This document shows positions 24,013-24,802 of a stretch of 24,802 bases of DNA, piece after piece. Every line of letters starts with the position of its first letter. Position 1 is the stretch's first letter. Under the pieces are notes generated by a model that saw nothing but the letters and a program-made list of their open reading frames with translations, did no database searches and was not told the DNA's origin. The stretch is from positions 1-24,802 of IMG/VR virus record IMGVR_UViG_3300042558_003650. One strand, written 5' to 3'. The position numbers were made by a program, and so were the translations under genes. The stretch is from a virus.

Positions 24013-24802
24013 TCAGATGCGACGCGAAGTCATCTTCTGGAACTCTTCATCCGACATCGACAGAGGGTTGAACTCTTCTTGCGGAGCGGAAGAGACAGGA
24101 GTTGGCTTGGCCGGAGCCGCTGCGCGCTTCTTGTCTTTGATCAGCTGTTCCTTCGTGGCCGTCTGAGGTTTCGGCTGGATGAAATCACCAGGCTTGGCTT
24201 CTTCGGTTTTCCCCTGGCGTCCCAGGTGGTCGAAGCCGCCACGTGCATTGATGTCATCCCCGACTTGCTTGTAGGCCTGCAAAGAACTCAGCCCATTGAG
24301 TTGGCCGAAAAGGCTCTTGCGCTCGATCTCCTTGGCGATCACGTCATAAAAGCCAGCTTCGATGTGGCTGTTGATGAGCTTGAGCAACTGAGGAGACTGC
24401 GCAACAACCTTTCGGCTTTCTTCGTCCCACTGCTTGGTCACCACATCGATCGTTCGTTGGAAGGACGGGGTGCTCTGGATCTCGTCCAGCACCTCATCCA
24501 ACTCGACCTCACGAGCGTCGACCTTGCGAGCGGTTGGCGTGTAGCCATCGGCTTGCTTAGCGTCCAGATCCATGGGATCTAGACCGCTTTCCTTGACCAG
24601 CTTGTTGACCGCACCCGGAACCTTCTTGTCCAAGTCGATCAAGTAGCTGAGCTTTTCTTCGCTGAGCAGCCCGTTGTTCTCGAGCATCTTCAGCAGCATC
24701 AGGTTGGGCTTGAGCGCCGCCATCTTCTTGGCGTAGTTCGCACCCATCTGCATCAGCTGGATTGCCTCGTCCACGTTCTGGACAGAGATTTCCTTGCCGT
24801 TG
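24013..24802 (-). CDS. Scaffold/tape-like head protein (N4 gp57-like), 5'-truncated
   Basis: The reading frame stays open to the window edge (NGKEISVQNV precedes the GTG at 24774), so the start is missing and 263 residues are visible. It is highly charged and helical: ANYAKKMAALKPNLMLLKMLENNGLL, then KLSYLIDLDKKVPGAVNKLVKES, a middle region, and a Lys/Pro/Ala-rich linker before an acidic C-terminus ending MSDEEFQKMTSRRI. The opening 'NGKE ... GANYAKKM' is typical of phage scaffolding or head-assembly proteins, and the gene lies 43 bases upstream of the capsid gene. Some N4-like annotations call this position 'tape measure'; scaffold is my preferred reading. No cysteine in the visible part. 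Confidence 0.7.
   Translation of the reverse strand, partial: NGKEISVQNVDEAIQLMQMGANYAKKMAALKPNLMLLKMLENNGLLSEEKLSYLIDLDKKVPGAVNKLVKESGLDPMDLDAKQADGYTPTARKVDAREVELDEVLDEIQSTPSFQRTIDVVTKQWDEESRKVVAQSPQLLKLINSHIEAGFYDVIAKEIERKSLFGQLNGLSSLQAYKQVGDDINARGGFDHLGRQGKTEEAKPGDFIQPKPQTATKEQLIKDKKRAAAPAKPTPVSSAPQEEFNPLSMSDEEFQKMTSRRI

Noticed and set aside
1-24802. tRNA genes, CRISPR arrays, insertion sequences, integrase or attachment sites
   Set aside because: No cloverleaf, spaced repeats, transposase or integrase motifs, or long direct repeats were seen by eye.

Overview
The window looks like part of a lytic, N4-like podovirus (Schitoviridae-type) genome from a GC-rich Gram-negative host. Three things support this: a 3,622-codon gene carrying the motifs of a T7/N4-type single-subunit RNA polymerase (the giant virion RNA polymerase, vRNAP); the order vRNAP - gp51 - gp52 - gp53 - gp54 - gp55 - major capsid - gp57 on one strand; and a helicase/primase - ATPase - SSB block on the other. 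N4 gene numbers are assigned from synteny and remembered family features, not from a search. The host cannot be identified from the sequence; a proteobacterium is a guess.

Plus strand, 1-5317 (replication/recombination, 'middle' genes): the 3' part of a helicase-like plus AEP-like primase protein; a small uncharacterised gene closed by a UUCG-loop terminator; a RecA/Sak4-like P-loop ATPase; the N4-type single-stranded-DNA-binding protein (in N4 also the activator of late transcription); then a tightly packed run of a hypothetical protein, a RuvC-like resolvase, a small protein sharing the SSB's C-terminal SLFG tail, and a two-helix membrane protein. A 12-bp-stem bidirectional terminator (5332-5359) separates this block from the convergent late genes.

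Minus strand, 24802-5372 (late virion genes, in transcription order): a scaffold/tape-like gp57 protein (cut by the window edge), major capsid protein, terminator, gp55-like protein, repeat-rich coiled-coil gp54-like protein, terminator, gp53-like protein with membrane segments, gp52-like and gp51-like internal proteins, terminator, and the vRNAP. The three intrinsic terminators probably step expression down from abundant capsid protein to a few vRNAP copies. In N4, vRNAP is ejected with the DNA and transcribes early genes, middle genes are read by a second phage RNAP, and late genes by host sigma70 RNAP activated by the phage SSB; the layout here fits that scheme.

Most notable: the vRNAP has Phe at the position equivalent to T7 Tyr639/N4 Tyr678, the sugar-discriminating residue; it also carries an HExxH metallopeptidase-like segment after the polymerase core; vRNAP, gp51 and gp52 contain no cysteine; and an AGATACTCT motif recurs at intercistronic hairpins next to SSB, gp52 and vRNAP. 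There is no gene-free stretch longer than about 100 bases. No tRNA, CRISPR, insertion sequence or integrase was seen.
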